The notes beneath the pieces were generated by a model. That model ran no database searches, had not been told where the DNA came from, and was given only the letters and a program-made list of their open reading frames with translations. A DNA stretch of 20,091 bases from Chloroflexota bacterium (GTDB lineage: Bacteria; Chloroflexota; Limnocylindria; QHBO01). Location: the NCBI GenBank assembly GCA_013820865.1, contig JACDHU010000007.1, positions 1 to 20,091 of the forward strand. The letters run 5' to 3'. The translations under genes and the position numbers were made by a program. Shown one piece after another: positions 5,415 to 12,585 of the stretch. How positions within the stretch are numbered: position 1 is the stretch's first letter; each line of letters begins with the position of its first letter.

Positions 5415-7009
5415 ACCGCGGCCTCCTGGTCGATTCGCGGGAAGATCGGGCTCGGCGTTCCGGTGCGCCATTCCGACGGTCCCGAACCCCATGTCACAAG
5501 CGCGTCGAGGCCCGGACCTCCGACGCCGCGCGCATCGTAGGGAGCGGGCGTGCCAAGCTGTTCGTGCAGGCGCCGCGCGCCATCCGGCGCCACCGGAGCC
5601 AGCAGGTGGCCGATGATCCGGCACAGCTCCGCCATCACGGCCAGGACCTGGCCGAGTCGCGCAGTCTCTCCCGCCTTGTGCAGGCTCCATGGTGCCTGGC
5701 CCTCGGCGTAGCCGTTGCCGGCGCCGGCAAGCTCCATCATGGCAGCCAGCGCATCGGCCAGACGGTGGTCGTCCATGGACGCGCGATACCGCTCCACGAC
5801 CCGTCCAACGGTGGCGCTCATCTCAATGTCAACAGCCTGATTCGAGTCCGTGACGGGTGGCAGGACCCCGTCCAGGTATCGGTTGCTCATACTCACCGTG
5901 CGATTGACGAAGTTGCCGAGGTCATTGGCGAGATCCGCGTTGTAGCGACGCACGAAGCCGTCGTAGGTGACATCAGCATCACGCTCGAAGGGAACTTCGC
6001 GGAGCACGACGTAGCGCACGCCATCGACGCCGAACCGCTCCGCCATCTCATGCGGATCCTGGCTGTTGCCGGTCGTCTTGCTCATCTTCTCGCCGCGATC
6101 GAGCATGAAACCGTGGGCGAATACCTGCCGCGGCAGAGGCACACCCGCACTCATCAGCATTGCCGGCCAGTACAGGCAGTGGAAACGCGTGATGTTTTTG
6201 CCGATGACGTGCAGGTCGGCCGGCCACCATCGGTCCATCTCGGCGGCGTCATTCGGAAATCCTGCACCAGTGAGGTAGTTGGTGAGGGCGTCGAACCACA
6301 CGTAGATGCGGTGCTTCTCGTCGCCGGGAAAGGGAATGCCCCACTCCGTGCCGGATCGGCTGATGGAGAAGTCGCGCAGTCCCTCGCGCAGCCACCCGAG
6401 GACTTCGTTGCGGAAGTGCTCCGGCTCGCAGAACGACGGATTATCGGCGTACAGCCGCTCGAGCCGCTCCTGGTAGGCGGAGAGCCGGAAGAAGTAATTG
6501 TGCTCCTCGAGGCGTTGTGAATCGAGCGTGGGATGGTCCGGACAGCGTCCGTTCACCAGCTGTTGATCAGTCTTGAACTCGTTGCAGCCGTTGCAGAACC
6601 AGCCGACGTACAGCCCCTCGTACACGTCACCGTTCGCCTGCGCGCGGCGGACCATCTCGGTCGCCGCCACGGCATGGTCGGGGTCAGTGGTGCGGATGAA
6701 CCGATCCGCGCTGATCCGAAACTGCTCGAACGTGGCCTTCCAGGTGGCAGCCCACGGGTCAATCAGCTCACGGGGGTCGATGCCCGCCTCGCGTGCATCG
6801 CGCTCGACATTGGCCGAGTGCTCGTCCATGCCCGTCAGAAATCGCGTCTCGCGGCCCTGGAGGCGCTGATAGCGCGCGATCACATCGGCGCCGATGGCCT
6901 CGAACAGCGAGTGCAACGCGGGCGTGGGCGACGGATAGAAGATCGCGGTGGTGAGGTAGAAGCGTTCGGCTCCCGGTTCAGGACTCAATGCGCCCGGCCC
7001 TTGGGCCAA
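5411..7009 (-). CDS. metG: Methionyl-tRNA synthetase (class I), with eroded HIGH motif
   Basis: A 532-residue MetRS charging tRNA-Met. It shows FYLTTAIFYPSP at the N-terminus, FLTGMDEHS (58-65), a single zinc-knuckle region (CNGC 139-142, CPDH 156-159), GKNITRFHCLYWPAML (about 270-285) and KMSKT (308-312), then an anticodon-binding helical domain. No C-terminal EMAP-like domain is present. Where HIGH (or HLGS/HLGH) is expected after Pro30, the sequence is ALHS (31-34), so the first His and the Gly are replaced. The TTG at 7009 is preceded by AAGGAG five bases upstream and overlaps the reductase gene by 25 bp; another TTG at 6988 overlaps its stop as TTGA but lacks a ribosome binding site. It is the middle gene of a coupled reductase-metG-tatD set. 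Confidence 0.95.
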   Translation of the reverse strand: MAQGPGALSPEPGAERFYLTTAIFYPSPTPALHSLFEAIGADVIARYQRLQGRETRFLTGMDEHSANVERDAREAGIDPRELIDPWAATWKATFEQFRISADRFIRTTDPDHAVAATEMVRRAQANGDVYEGLYVGWFCNGCNEFKTDQQLVNGRCPDHPTLDSQRLEEHNYFFRLSAYQERLERLYADNPSFCEPEHFRNEVLGWLREGLRDFSISRSGTEWGIPFPGDEKHRIYVWFDALTNYLTGAGFPNDAAEMDRWWPADLHVIGKNITRFHCLYWPAMLMSAGVPLPRQVFAHGFMLDRGEKMSKTTGNSQDPHEMAERFGVDGVRYVVLREVPFERDADVTYDGFVRRYNADLANDLGNFVNRTVSMSNRYLDGVLPPVTDSNQAVDIEMSATVGRVVERYRASMDDHRLADALAAMMELAGAGNGYAEGQAPWSLHKAGETARLGQVLAVMAELCRIIGHLLAPVAPDGARRLHEQLGTPAPYDARGVGGPGLDALVTWGSGPSEWRTGTPSPIFPRIDQEAAV

Positions 7010-7737
7010 TACAGCTCCTTGCGCACCTGCTCCGGCGGGAATCCACGCTCCGTGGCGATCTCATCCACGGCGCTCACCATCTCCGGATTCCCGCATAGAT
7101 AGATGGTCGTGTTTTCTGGCGTCATCTCGTGCGCATCGAGCTGGTCAGCCGTGATCGCCTCCACGCGACCGGTGCAGCCGGACCAATCGGGACACTGTCG
7201 AGCGCGCGAGACCGTGCCGACATAGCGCAGGGGGAACCCTCCGGCGGTTTCCAGCTCCGTGAGCTGTTTGCGCCAAGCGAGGTCGTAGTCATAGCTGACG
7301 CCGTGCAGCAGCACGATGTCCCGGGTCTGCCCGCGGCCACGGAGCGTCTCGATCATGCTCATGAACGGCGCCAGCCCGGTGCCCGACGCGATGAACAGGC
7401 CGCGCCGGCCATCCTCCTGGAGCAGGAACTTTCCCTTTGCGCCCTTGATGTTGATCGGGTCGCCGACGGTGCGTTCCCACAACAACGGCGTCAGTCCCCC
7501 ACCCTCCACGCGCCTGATGAAGAACTCGTATTCCGACAGGTCATCGGCGGATGACGAGATGCTCATGGGCCGCTGAATCAGCTTGCCGCCAGCCGGACCG
7601 ACGAGGCCCAGCGTGGCGTACTGTCCCGGCGCGAAGGAGAACGGCTCCTCGAGCGCCTGGACACCGACGACCGCCAGGCCAGGGGCAATCTCTTCCCATC
7701 GGCTCAGGCGCCCGTTATAGGGATACTCGTGGCTCAT
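6985..7737 (-). CDS. Ferredoxin-NADP(+) reductase-like flavoprotein (Fpr type)
   Basis: A 250-residue FAD/NAD(P)-binding oxidoreductase passing electrons between NAD(P)H and ferredoxin or flavodoxin. An N-terminal FAD barrel carries RPMSISSS (FAD phosphate-binding RxxS), followed by GTGLAPFMSMIETL (NAD(P) binding) and CGNPEMVSAV near the C-terminus. It ends VRKELYWPKGRAH, like the Fpr-type ending at the Tyr-Trp but with a short added tail. The ATG at 7737 has GAGAGG just upstream; the frame is open to 7857, but those residues are Arg-rich and unlike the family. It overlaps metG by 25 bp. An oxygenase reductase component is possible, but there is no 2Fe-2S domain and no oxygenase nearby. Confidence 0.88.
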   Translation of the reverse strand: MSHEYPYNGRLSRWEEIAPGLAVVGVQALEEPFSFAPGQYATLGLVGPAGGKLIQRPMSISSSADDLSEYEFFIRRVEGGGLTPLLWERTVGDPINIKGAKGKFLLQEDGRRGLFIASGTGLAPFMSMIETLRGRGQTRDIVLLHGVSYDYDLAWRKQLTELETAGGFPLRYVGTVSRARQCPDWSGCTGRVEAITADQLDAHEMTPENTTIYLCGNPEMVSAVDEIATERGFPPEQVRKELYWPKGRAH

Positions 7738-7787
7738 GCGTCCTCTCGGGCTGCGCGTCAGCTCACCAAGGGCTGCCGCGGGCGGCC

Positions 7788-7793
7788 AGTATA
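7788..7793 (-). promoter_or_regulatory. Candidate -10 element for the reductase-metG-tatD operon
   Basis: TATACT on the minus strand (5 of 6 to TATAAT) lies about 50 bp upstream of the reductase ATG and downstream of the ssb hairpin. No convincing -35 is found 16-18 bases upstream, so this rests on the -10 and its position only. Confidence 0.3.
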
Positions 7794-7813
7794 AACGTGC
7801 GCCACGCGCTGAT

Positions 7814-7848
7814 CGGGCGACGGAACCAGGGGTATGTTCCGTCGCCCG
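7814..7848 (-). terminator. Hairpin after ssb (13-bp perfect stem)
   Basis: CGGGCGACGGAAC (7814-7826) pairs perfectly with GTTCCGTCGCCCG (7836-7848) around a nine-base loop, six bases past the ssb stop codon. There is no T tract on the minus-strand exit side (ATCAGCGCG), so it may be a U-less terminator or a 3'-end stabiliser separating ssb from the reductase operon. Confidence 0.65.
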
Positions 7849-7853
7849 ACGGT

Positions 7854-8297
7854 TCACATGGCGACGACGGCCTCCAGCGCTTCGTCCGCAGCACCATTCG
7901 CGCCGTTTGCAGCGATCGATGCCGGGGCAGGCGCACCTGACGGATCACTCGCCACGGCCTCCGCCTCGCGCGCGTACTCCTTCTTCGAGCGACCCGACAG
8001 CATCTCCAGCGACGCGACGACGACCTCGGTCTTCCAATGTCGCTTTCCGGCGTCGTCGTCCCACTGTCGGGTCTGAAGTCGACCCTCGACATCGACCAGC
8101 TGCCCCTTCGACAGGAACTGGCCGCAGATCTCAGCGAGCCGGTCCCACGACACGCACGGGTGATATTCGGTCCGCTCGCCGTTGCCTCCGCGGTACTCGT
8201 TGGTTGCCACGGTGAAAGTCGCGACGTGTTTGCCCGAGGGCAGCGATCTCAGTTCGGGATCGCGTGTCAACCGTCCGACCAGCATCACCTTGTTCAT
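7854..8297 (-). CDS. ssb: Single-stranded DNA-binding protein
   Basis: A 147-residue SSB with one OB fold (about residues 1-105): MNKVMLVGRLTRDPELR, then FTVATNEY, CVSWDRLAEIC, LSKGQLVDVEGRLQTRQW and TEVVVASLEMLS. It coats single-stranded DNA in replication and repair. The C-terminal tail is Ala/Gly-rich and ends ADEALEAVVAM, without the DDDIPF-like acidic tip through which SSBs recruit partner proteins. The ATG at 8297 has AAGGAG eight bases upstream; the frame extends ten codons further (MRCVDEGAIG) without support. It is followed by a strong hairpin and is probably a single-gene transcript. It could be a secondary SSB rather than the replicative one, since it is not beside rpsF or rpsR. 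Confidence 0.95.
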   Translation of the reverse strand: MNKVMLVGRLTRDPELRSLPSGKHVATFTVATNEYRGGNGERTEYHPCVSWDRLAEICGQFLSKGQLVDVEGRLQTRQWDDDAGKRHWKTEVVVASLEMLSGRSKKEYAREAEAVASDPSGAPAPASIAANGANGAADEALEAVVAM

Positions 8298-8373
8298 TCC
8301 GATGGCTCCTTCATCAACACAGCGCACCGGGAGGCGAGATCGGCCGCTTGCTGACGAAGGCTAGTGACAGGCG

Positions 8374-8401
8374 CTTACCGGGCACTTACCACCCGCTTAT
8401 C
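8374..8401. repeat. Three CTTA(C/T)C hexamers at 11-bp period
   Basis: CTTACC at 8374-8379, CTTACC at 8385-8390 and CTTATC at 8396-8401 recur every 11 bp (minus strand GATAAG, GGTAAG, GGTAAG). They span the nadE stop codon and the first bases after it, 75-105 bp upstream of the ssb start. The spacing of one helical turn suggests a protein-binding array, but three hexamers can arise by chance. Confidence 0.3.
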
Positions 8402-9257
8402 GACGCGAGCCGGGACGACGACGGGGATAGAGATGATCGATGCCTGGCGTGCGCAACGAGAGCTTGGCGACGGGCGGCAGCTGTCGCTTGAACTCCATGC
8501 GCGCCACACGGCTGGCGACCCATTCGACCAGGTCGCGCTCCAATCCGGCCGCGACGCATCGGTCAACCGTCCAGCGCCGGTCGACCAGCGCGAAGAGCGC
8601 TCGATCCAGAGACTCGTACGAGCGGCCGAGCTCGCCCTCATCGGTCTGACCGGGCCAGAGGTCGGCGGATGGCGGCTTGGCCACGACCTCGTCGGGCACG
8701 CCGAGCTCACGTGCGACCGCACGCAGTTGGGTCTTGTACAGGTCGCCGATGGGTGCCAGCGCCGCAGCCATGTCGCCGTGCAAGGTGCCGTACCCAAGCA
8801 GCGATTCGGTCTTGTTGCTCGTCCCGACCACGAGCGCATCGAACTGTGCTGATCGGTCATAGAGCACGATCATCCGCTGCCGCGCCATGACGTTGCCGCG
8901 CCGCACATTGAGCTCTGCGCCTTCGCCCTCCTCCATCACCGCCAGCATGGGATCGACCATCGGCGTGATGTCTATCAGCTCCGTCTGACAGCCCAGGGCG
9001 GTGACCACGCGCAGCGCATCGGTCTGGGATGCTTCAGACGACGTCCGGTACGGCATGCGGACGGCCAGCAGGTTTTCCGGCCCGATCGCGCGCGCCGCCA
9101 GGAAGGCGACCGTCGCCGAATCCACGCCTCCCGAAAGACCGATCACCAACCGCGAAAATCCGGTCTGCTCCATCTGCGAGCGGATGAAGCCGATCATGAC
9201 CTCGGCCGCCTGCGCCGGCTCGATCTCCGGCAGCGGCGCTGCGGATGGCAGGTCCAT
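8397..9257 (-). CDS. nadE: NAD(+) synthase, ammonia-type synthetase subunit
   Basis: A 286-residue NadE that adenylates nicotinate adenine dinucleotide and amidates it to NAD, the last step of NAD synthesis. The N-type ATP pyrophosphatase motif SGGVDS is at 42-47. Later come GTSNKTESLLGYGTLHGD and KPPSADLWPGQTDE, both characteristic of NadE. There is no N-terminal amidase domain; that domain appears as the separate gene immediately upstream. The ATG at 9257 has GGTGA close by; a GTG at 9266 would add three residues. A 190-bp spacer with an inverted repeat separates it from the nitrilase gene. Confidence 0.95.
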   Translation of the reverse strand: MDLPSAAPLPEIEPAQAAEVMIGFIRSQMEQTGFSRLVIGLSGGVDSATVAFLAARAIGPENLLAVRMPYRTSSEASQTDALRVVTALGCQTELIDITPMVDPMLAVMEEGEGAELNVRRGNVMARQRMIVLYDRSAQFDALVVGTSNKTESLLGYGTLHGDMAAALAPIGDLYKTQLRAVARELGVPDEVVAKPPSADLWPGQTDEGELGRSYESLDRALFALVDRRWTVDRCVAAGLERDLVEWVASRVARMEFKRQLPPVAKLSLRTPGIDHLYPRRRPGSRR

Positions 9258-9276
9258 CGATGTCACCGTTGCTGTC

Positions 9277-9408
9277 TACCAATCAGAAGCGCCTTAGCCA
9301 AGCCAAACACGCCCGATCGTTCTGCCGCGGAGGATCCCGGAGCGTGAGCCGGCACGAGCGAGGCGCCATCAATGGCATCCTGCTCACCTAAGCCAACGGT
9401 GATTGGTA
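9277..9408. repeat. Long-range inverted repeat in the nitrilase-nadE spacer
   Basis: The arms are 9277-9303 and 9382-9408. Compared as reverse complements they share TACCAATCA (9 of 9), then, at identical spacing, TTAG and AGC; 18 of 27 positions match. The interior contains a smaller hairpin (GCCA/TGGC around 9366-9377). The unit fills most of the non-coding gap. It could be a structured leader, paired operator sites or a decayed miniature element; no target-site duplication was evident. Confidence 0.45.
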
Positions 9409-9447
9409 CCTGGCGATGTGGGCTTCGAATGGACAACGAGGTAGGCA

Positions 9448-10329
9448 CTACTCGGGCCATTCAGCGCCGTCAATGCCGGCCCGCTCGCGGATGATCCGGT
9501 CCAGCTCGCGGCGCACGAGCTCCAGGCGCTCATCGGCCAGCAGGGGCAGGCCGTAGCGCTGGATGCGCAGGTCATCAGTGTCGATTGAGCCGAAGACGAG
9601 TGCCTCCTCCCACAGCGGCGCTTGCACCACGGTCGAGCCATCCGCGGCAATCAACCGTGAACCGCCCCAGAAGGTCAGGCCCTCCTCGTTGCCGACGCGA
9701 TTGCAGAAGGCAATTGGGACGGTGCCGAGCAGCGCGTACGTGTCCTGCATCTTGTGCCAGCCGGCGATGGCCGCCAGGCCGGCACTGCCGCCCGGAGCCC
9801 GCGACGGACCGGCCGCCAGGTTCACGAGTAGCGACGCACCGTCGAGCGCCTGGAGCATCGGGAGGCTGGCGTGCCAGAAGTCCTCGCAGACGCTCAGGCC
9901 GATGCGCCCGACGGGCGCGCCAGCATCGTGGGTGCGGATCCGATCGCCGGGCCGCGTGTAGCGACCCTCATCGAACAAACCGTAGGTCGGGAGATACACC
10001 TTGCGATGGATGCCGATGACTTCGCCATCACGCACGAGCACCGCACTGTTGCAATAGCGATGGTCATCGGTCTCCTCGACGAAGCCGGCCGCCACGAGCA
10101 TGCCGGGTGCGTCGTTCGCGAGCGCGCGGAGCCGAGGGTCATCGGCGCGCATGGCGACATCCGGTACGAGGTCCTGGAGCAGGTAGCCGGTCAGCGCCAG
10201 CTCGGGCAGAACGGTGAGCGCGGCGCCCTCGACGGCGGCGCGACGCACGGCATCGGACGCCACGGACAGGTTGGCGTCAATGTCTCCGAGGCGTGGCGCG
10301 GTCTGCGCCAGCGCAATGCGGTACTCCAT
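9448..10329 (-). CDS. Nitrilase-family amidase, probable glutaminase subunit of NAD synthetase
   Basis: A 293-residue CN-hydrolase protein with the full Glu-Lys-Cys triad: PELALTGY (Glu43), HRKVYLPTYG (Lys110) and SVCEDFW (Cys148). The stretch LPTYGLFDEGRY and the CEDFW context are those of the N-terminal glutaminase domain of glutamine-dependent NAD synthetases, rather than of nitrilases or ureidopropionases. With a stand-alone nadE directly downstream, I infer that it releases ammonia from glutamine for NadE as a separate polypeptide. The ATG at 10329 has only a weak ribosome binding site; a TTG at 10338 adds three residues. It begins 19 bp after the stop of the transporter ATPase gene, so it may also be read through from that operon. 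Confidence 0.88.
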   Translation of the reverse strand: MEYRIALAQTAPRLGDIDANLSVASDAVRRAAVEGAALTVLPELALTGYLLQDLVPDVAMRADDPRLRALANDAPGMLVAAGFVEETDDHRYCNSAVLVRDGEVIGIHRKVYLPTYGLFDEGRYTRPGDRIRTHDAGAPVGRIGLSVCEDFWHASLPMLQALDGASLLVNLAAGPSRAPGGSAGLAAIAGWHKMQDTYALLGTVPIAFCNRVGNEEGLTFWGGSRLIAADGSTVVQAPLWEEALVFGSIDTDDLRIQRYGLPLLADERLELVRRELDRIIRERAGIDGAEWPE

Positions 10330-10348
10330 CGGCGCCAAGCCTAGCCGA

Positions 10349-11545
10349 TCAGTGGTGGCTCACGTCCCCGGGAAAGAAGGAGTCCGGGTCGGATGCCGGC
10401 GCTGCCGACGCGCCCGTTGGCTTGGCCGGCTCATCGGCGTCCGTGTCGCGCACGTTGGAATGCGCAGCTGCGGCAGTGACGAGCTGGTCTCGGCGCTCGT
10501 TCCCCGCCAGCTCCTCCGCGAAGTGGCACGCAACTCCGTGCTCGGGCGCCAGTTGGCGCAATTCGGGGGTCTCGACGGTACAGCGCTCCGGATCTCCAAG
10601 CTCACGCCGCAGCCAGCAGCGCGTATGGAATCGGCAGCCCGATGGCGGGTTGGCCGGGGACGGCACGTCGCCGCGCAGGATCATGCGCTTGCGCTTCGAC
10701 TCGACCTTCGGGTCGGGAATCGGTACCGCGCTGACGAGGGCAACGGTGTACGGATGTAGCGGGCGCTCGTAGAGCTCGCGCGACGGCGATAGCTCGACCA
10801 CCTCGCCGAGGTACATGACCGCGATGCGGTCGCTGATGTGCCGCACCACCGACAGGTCATGCGCGATGAACAGGTACGTCAGGTTGAACTCGCTCTGAAG
10901 CTGCGACAGCAGGTTGACGATCTGTGCCTGGATCGAGACATCGAGCGCCGATACCGCCTCGTCGGCGGCAATGAACTCGGGCTGAACGGCCAAGGCGCGC
11001 GCGATGCCTGCGCGCTGCCGCTGACCGCCCGAGAACTCGTGGGGATAACGGTTGAGCGCGTTCCGGGGCAGTCCGACGATCTCGATCAGCTCACGAGCAC
11101 GCTTCATTGCCTGCTCACCCTTCGCCAGGCCATGGACACGCAGGGGCTCGGCGAGCATGGAGCCGATGGTCATACGCGGATTGAGCGACGCATACGGATC
11201 CTGGAAGATCATCTGCATCCGGCGCCGCATGCGGCGCAACGGATCACCGGTCAGCCGCGTCACGTCGGTGCCGTCGAAGTGAATCGAGCCCTCCGTCGCG
11301 TCGACCAGCCTGATCACGGCGCGCGCAAAGGTCGACTTGCCGCACCCCGACTCCCCCACCAGGCCGAGCGTCTCGCCGCGACGCACCTCGAGCGAGACCC
11401 CGTCCACGGCACGCACGGCCCCCACGCGACGCTCGAACAGAATGCCCTCGGTGATCGGGAAATGGACGCGCAGGGTGTCGGTGCGCAGGAGTGGCTCTGA
11501 GCTCGCGCCTGCGGCGGATGCAGGAATCGTCGCCTCGGCGGTCAC
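10349..11545 (-). CDS. Opp/Dpp-family ABC transporter ATPase (DppF/OppF-like)
   Basis: A 398-residue ATP-binding subunit of a peptide-type importer on the cytosolic membrane face. It carries Walker A GESGCGKST, Q-loop FQDP, signature SGGQRQR, Walker B FIAADE, and H-loop IAHD. It also has the C-terminal oligopeptide-transporter domain with CRFHTRC...ERC...CHF cysteines. The usual DEPVSALD reads DEAVSALD; the catalytic Glu is intact. About 50 extra residues after CHF (Ala/Asp/Pro-rich, ending FFPGDVSHH) are not family sequence. The start is the GTG at 11545, overlapping the upstream stop as GTGA and preceded by GGAG eight bases away; the frame extends upstream to 11608 without support. It is the last gene of the five-gene transporter set. 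Confidence 0.94.
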   Translation of the reverse strand: MTAEATIPASAAGASSEPLLRTDTLRVHFPITEGILFERRVGAVRAVDGVSLEVRRGETLGLVGESGCGKSTFARAVIRLVDATEGSIHFDGTDVTRLTGDPLRRMRRRMQMIFQDPYASLNPRMTIGSMLAEPLRVHGLAKGEQAMKRARELIEIVGLPRNALNRYPHEFSGGQRQRAGIARALAVQPEFIAADEAVSALDVSIQAQIVNLLSQLQSEFNLTYLFIAHDLSVVRHISDRIAVMYLGEVVELSPSRELYERPLHPYTVALVSAVPIPDPKVESKRKRMILRGDVPSPANPPSGCRFHTRCWLRRELGDPERCTVETPELRQLAPEHGVACHFAEELAGNERRDQLVTAAAAHSNVRDTDADEPAKPTGASAAPASDPDSFFPGDVSHH

Positions 11546-12585
11546 GAGGCCAGCTCCGACTCGAAGCCGGATGGCACCAGGCGCTCGCCCTCCGCCGGGT
11601 TCCAGCACGCGACGAGGTGCTCATCTGCCGCGGATGGAGCCTGTTCCAGCGGTGGCATCTCTTCCCGGCATCGGTCAAGGACGTTGAAGCATCGATCGGC
11701 GAAGGGACAGCCGATGATCTGGCGCGACAGATCCGGCGGCTGGCCCTGGATCGGCACGAGCTCACCGCGCCCCTCGTCAAGGCGTGGGATGGACCGCAAC
11801 AGTCCGACGGTGTACGGATGGCGGGGACGGCCGTACAGCTCATCGGTCGTCGCGCGCTCGACGATGTGCCCGGCATACATGACGTTGATGCGCTGAGCCA
11901 TGCCGGCCACCACGCCGAGGTCGTGGGTGATGAGGATGAGGGCGGTCCCGCGCTCGGTCACGGCGGTGCGCATCAACTCCAGGATCTGCGCCTGGATCGT
12001 CACGTCGAGGGCCGTCGTCGGCTCGTCGGCTATGAGGAGTTGCGGATCGCATGCAAGCGCAATTGCGATCATCACGCGTTGACGCATGCCGCCGCTGAAC
12101 TGGTGCGGGTAGTCCCGCAGCCGGTTCTTTGCCGCCGGGATCCCGACCAGCTCGAGCAGTTCGACGGCCCGATCGACCGCTCCCGACCTCTTGAGCTTGC
12201 GGTGCGTTTCCAGCACTTCGGTCAGCTGCCGCTCGATGGGCAGGACCGGGTTCAACGAGGTCATCGGGTCCTGGAAGATCATCGCCATCTGGTCGCCGCG
12301 AATGCGGCGCATCTCCTCGTCGGAGAGGTCGAGCAGATCCTGGCCTTCCAGGATGACCGATCCAGAGCGCACCCTGGCCGCCGGCTTGGGCAGAAGCCGC
12401 ATGATCGCCAGCGAGCTGACACTCTTGCCGCAGCCCGACTCCCCCACGATCCCCAGCGTCTCCCCGGGTGCGAGGTCGTAGCTGATGCCGTTGACGGCAT
12501 GCACGACCCGGTCACCCGAGCCGAAGGTGACCTCGAGGTCGCGGACACTGAGCAGCGCTTCAGGATCCGGCGCGGTGCGGCTCAT
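11542..12585 (-). CDS. Opp/Dpp-family ABC transporter ATPase (DppD/OppD-like)
   Basis: A 347-residue ATPase that pairs with the following gene product to drive import. Motifs in order: Walker A GESGCGKS, Q-loop FQDPMTSLNP, signature SGGMRQR, Walker B LLIADEPTTALD and H-loop ITHD. A C-terminal oligopeptide domain contains CPFADRC...RC...C, like the cysteine cluster of DppD-type subunits. The ATG at 12585 overlaps the permease stop as ATGA, and its own TGA overlaps the next GTG, so the three genes are translationally coupled. Length is normal for the family. Confidence 0.96.
   Translation of the reverse strand: MSRTAPDPEALLSVRDLEVTFGSGDRVVHAVNGISYDLAPGETLGIVGESGCGKSVSSLAIMRLLPKPAARVRSGSVILEGQDLLDLSDEEMRRIRGDQMAMIFQDPMTSLNPVLPIERQLTEVLETHRKLKRSGAVDRAVELLELVGIPAAKNRLRDYPHQFSGGMRQRVMIAIALACDPQLLIADEPTTALDVTIQAQILELMRTAVTERGTALILITHDLGVVAGMAQRINVMYAGHIVERATTDELYGRPRHPYTVGLLRSIPRLDEGRGELVPIQGQPPDLSRQIIGCPFADRCFNVLDRCREEMPPLEQAPSAADEHLVACWNPAEGERLVPSGFESELAS

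Noticed and set aside
5415..5690. N-terminal extension of the TatD frame, which would give a 360-residue protein
   Set aside because: Arg/Pro/Gly-rich, entirely inside metG, and absent from the TatD family.
5564..6520. 318-codon plus-strand open frame opposite metG
   Set aside because: Shadow of metG in GC-rich DNA; no motif or ribosome binding site.
9263..9460. 65-codon minus-strand frame in the nitrilase-nadE gap
   Set aside because: No ribosome binding site or motif, and it overlaps both neighbours; the inverted repeat explains the spacer better.
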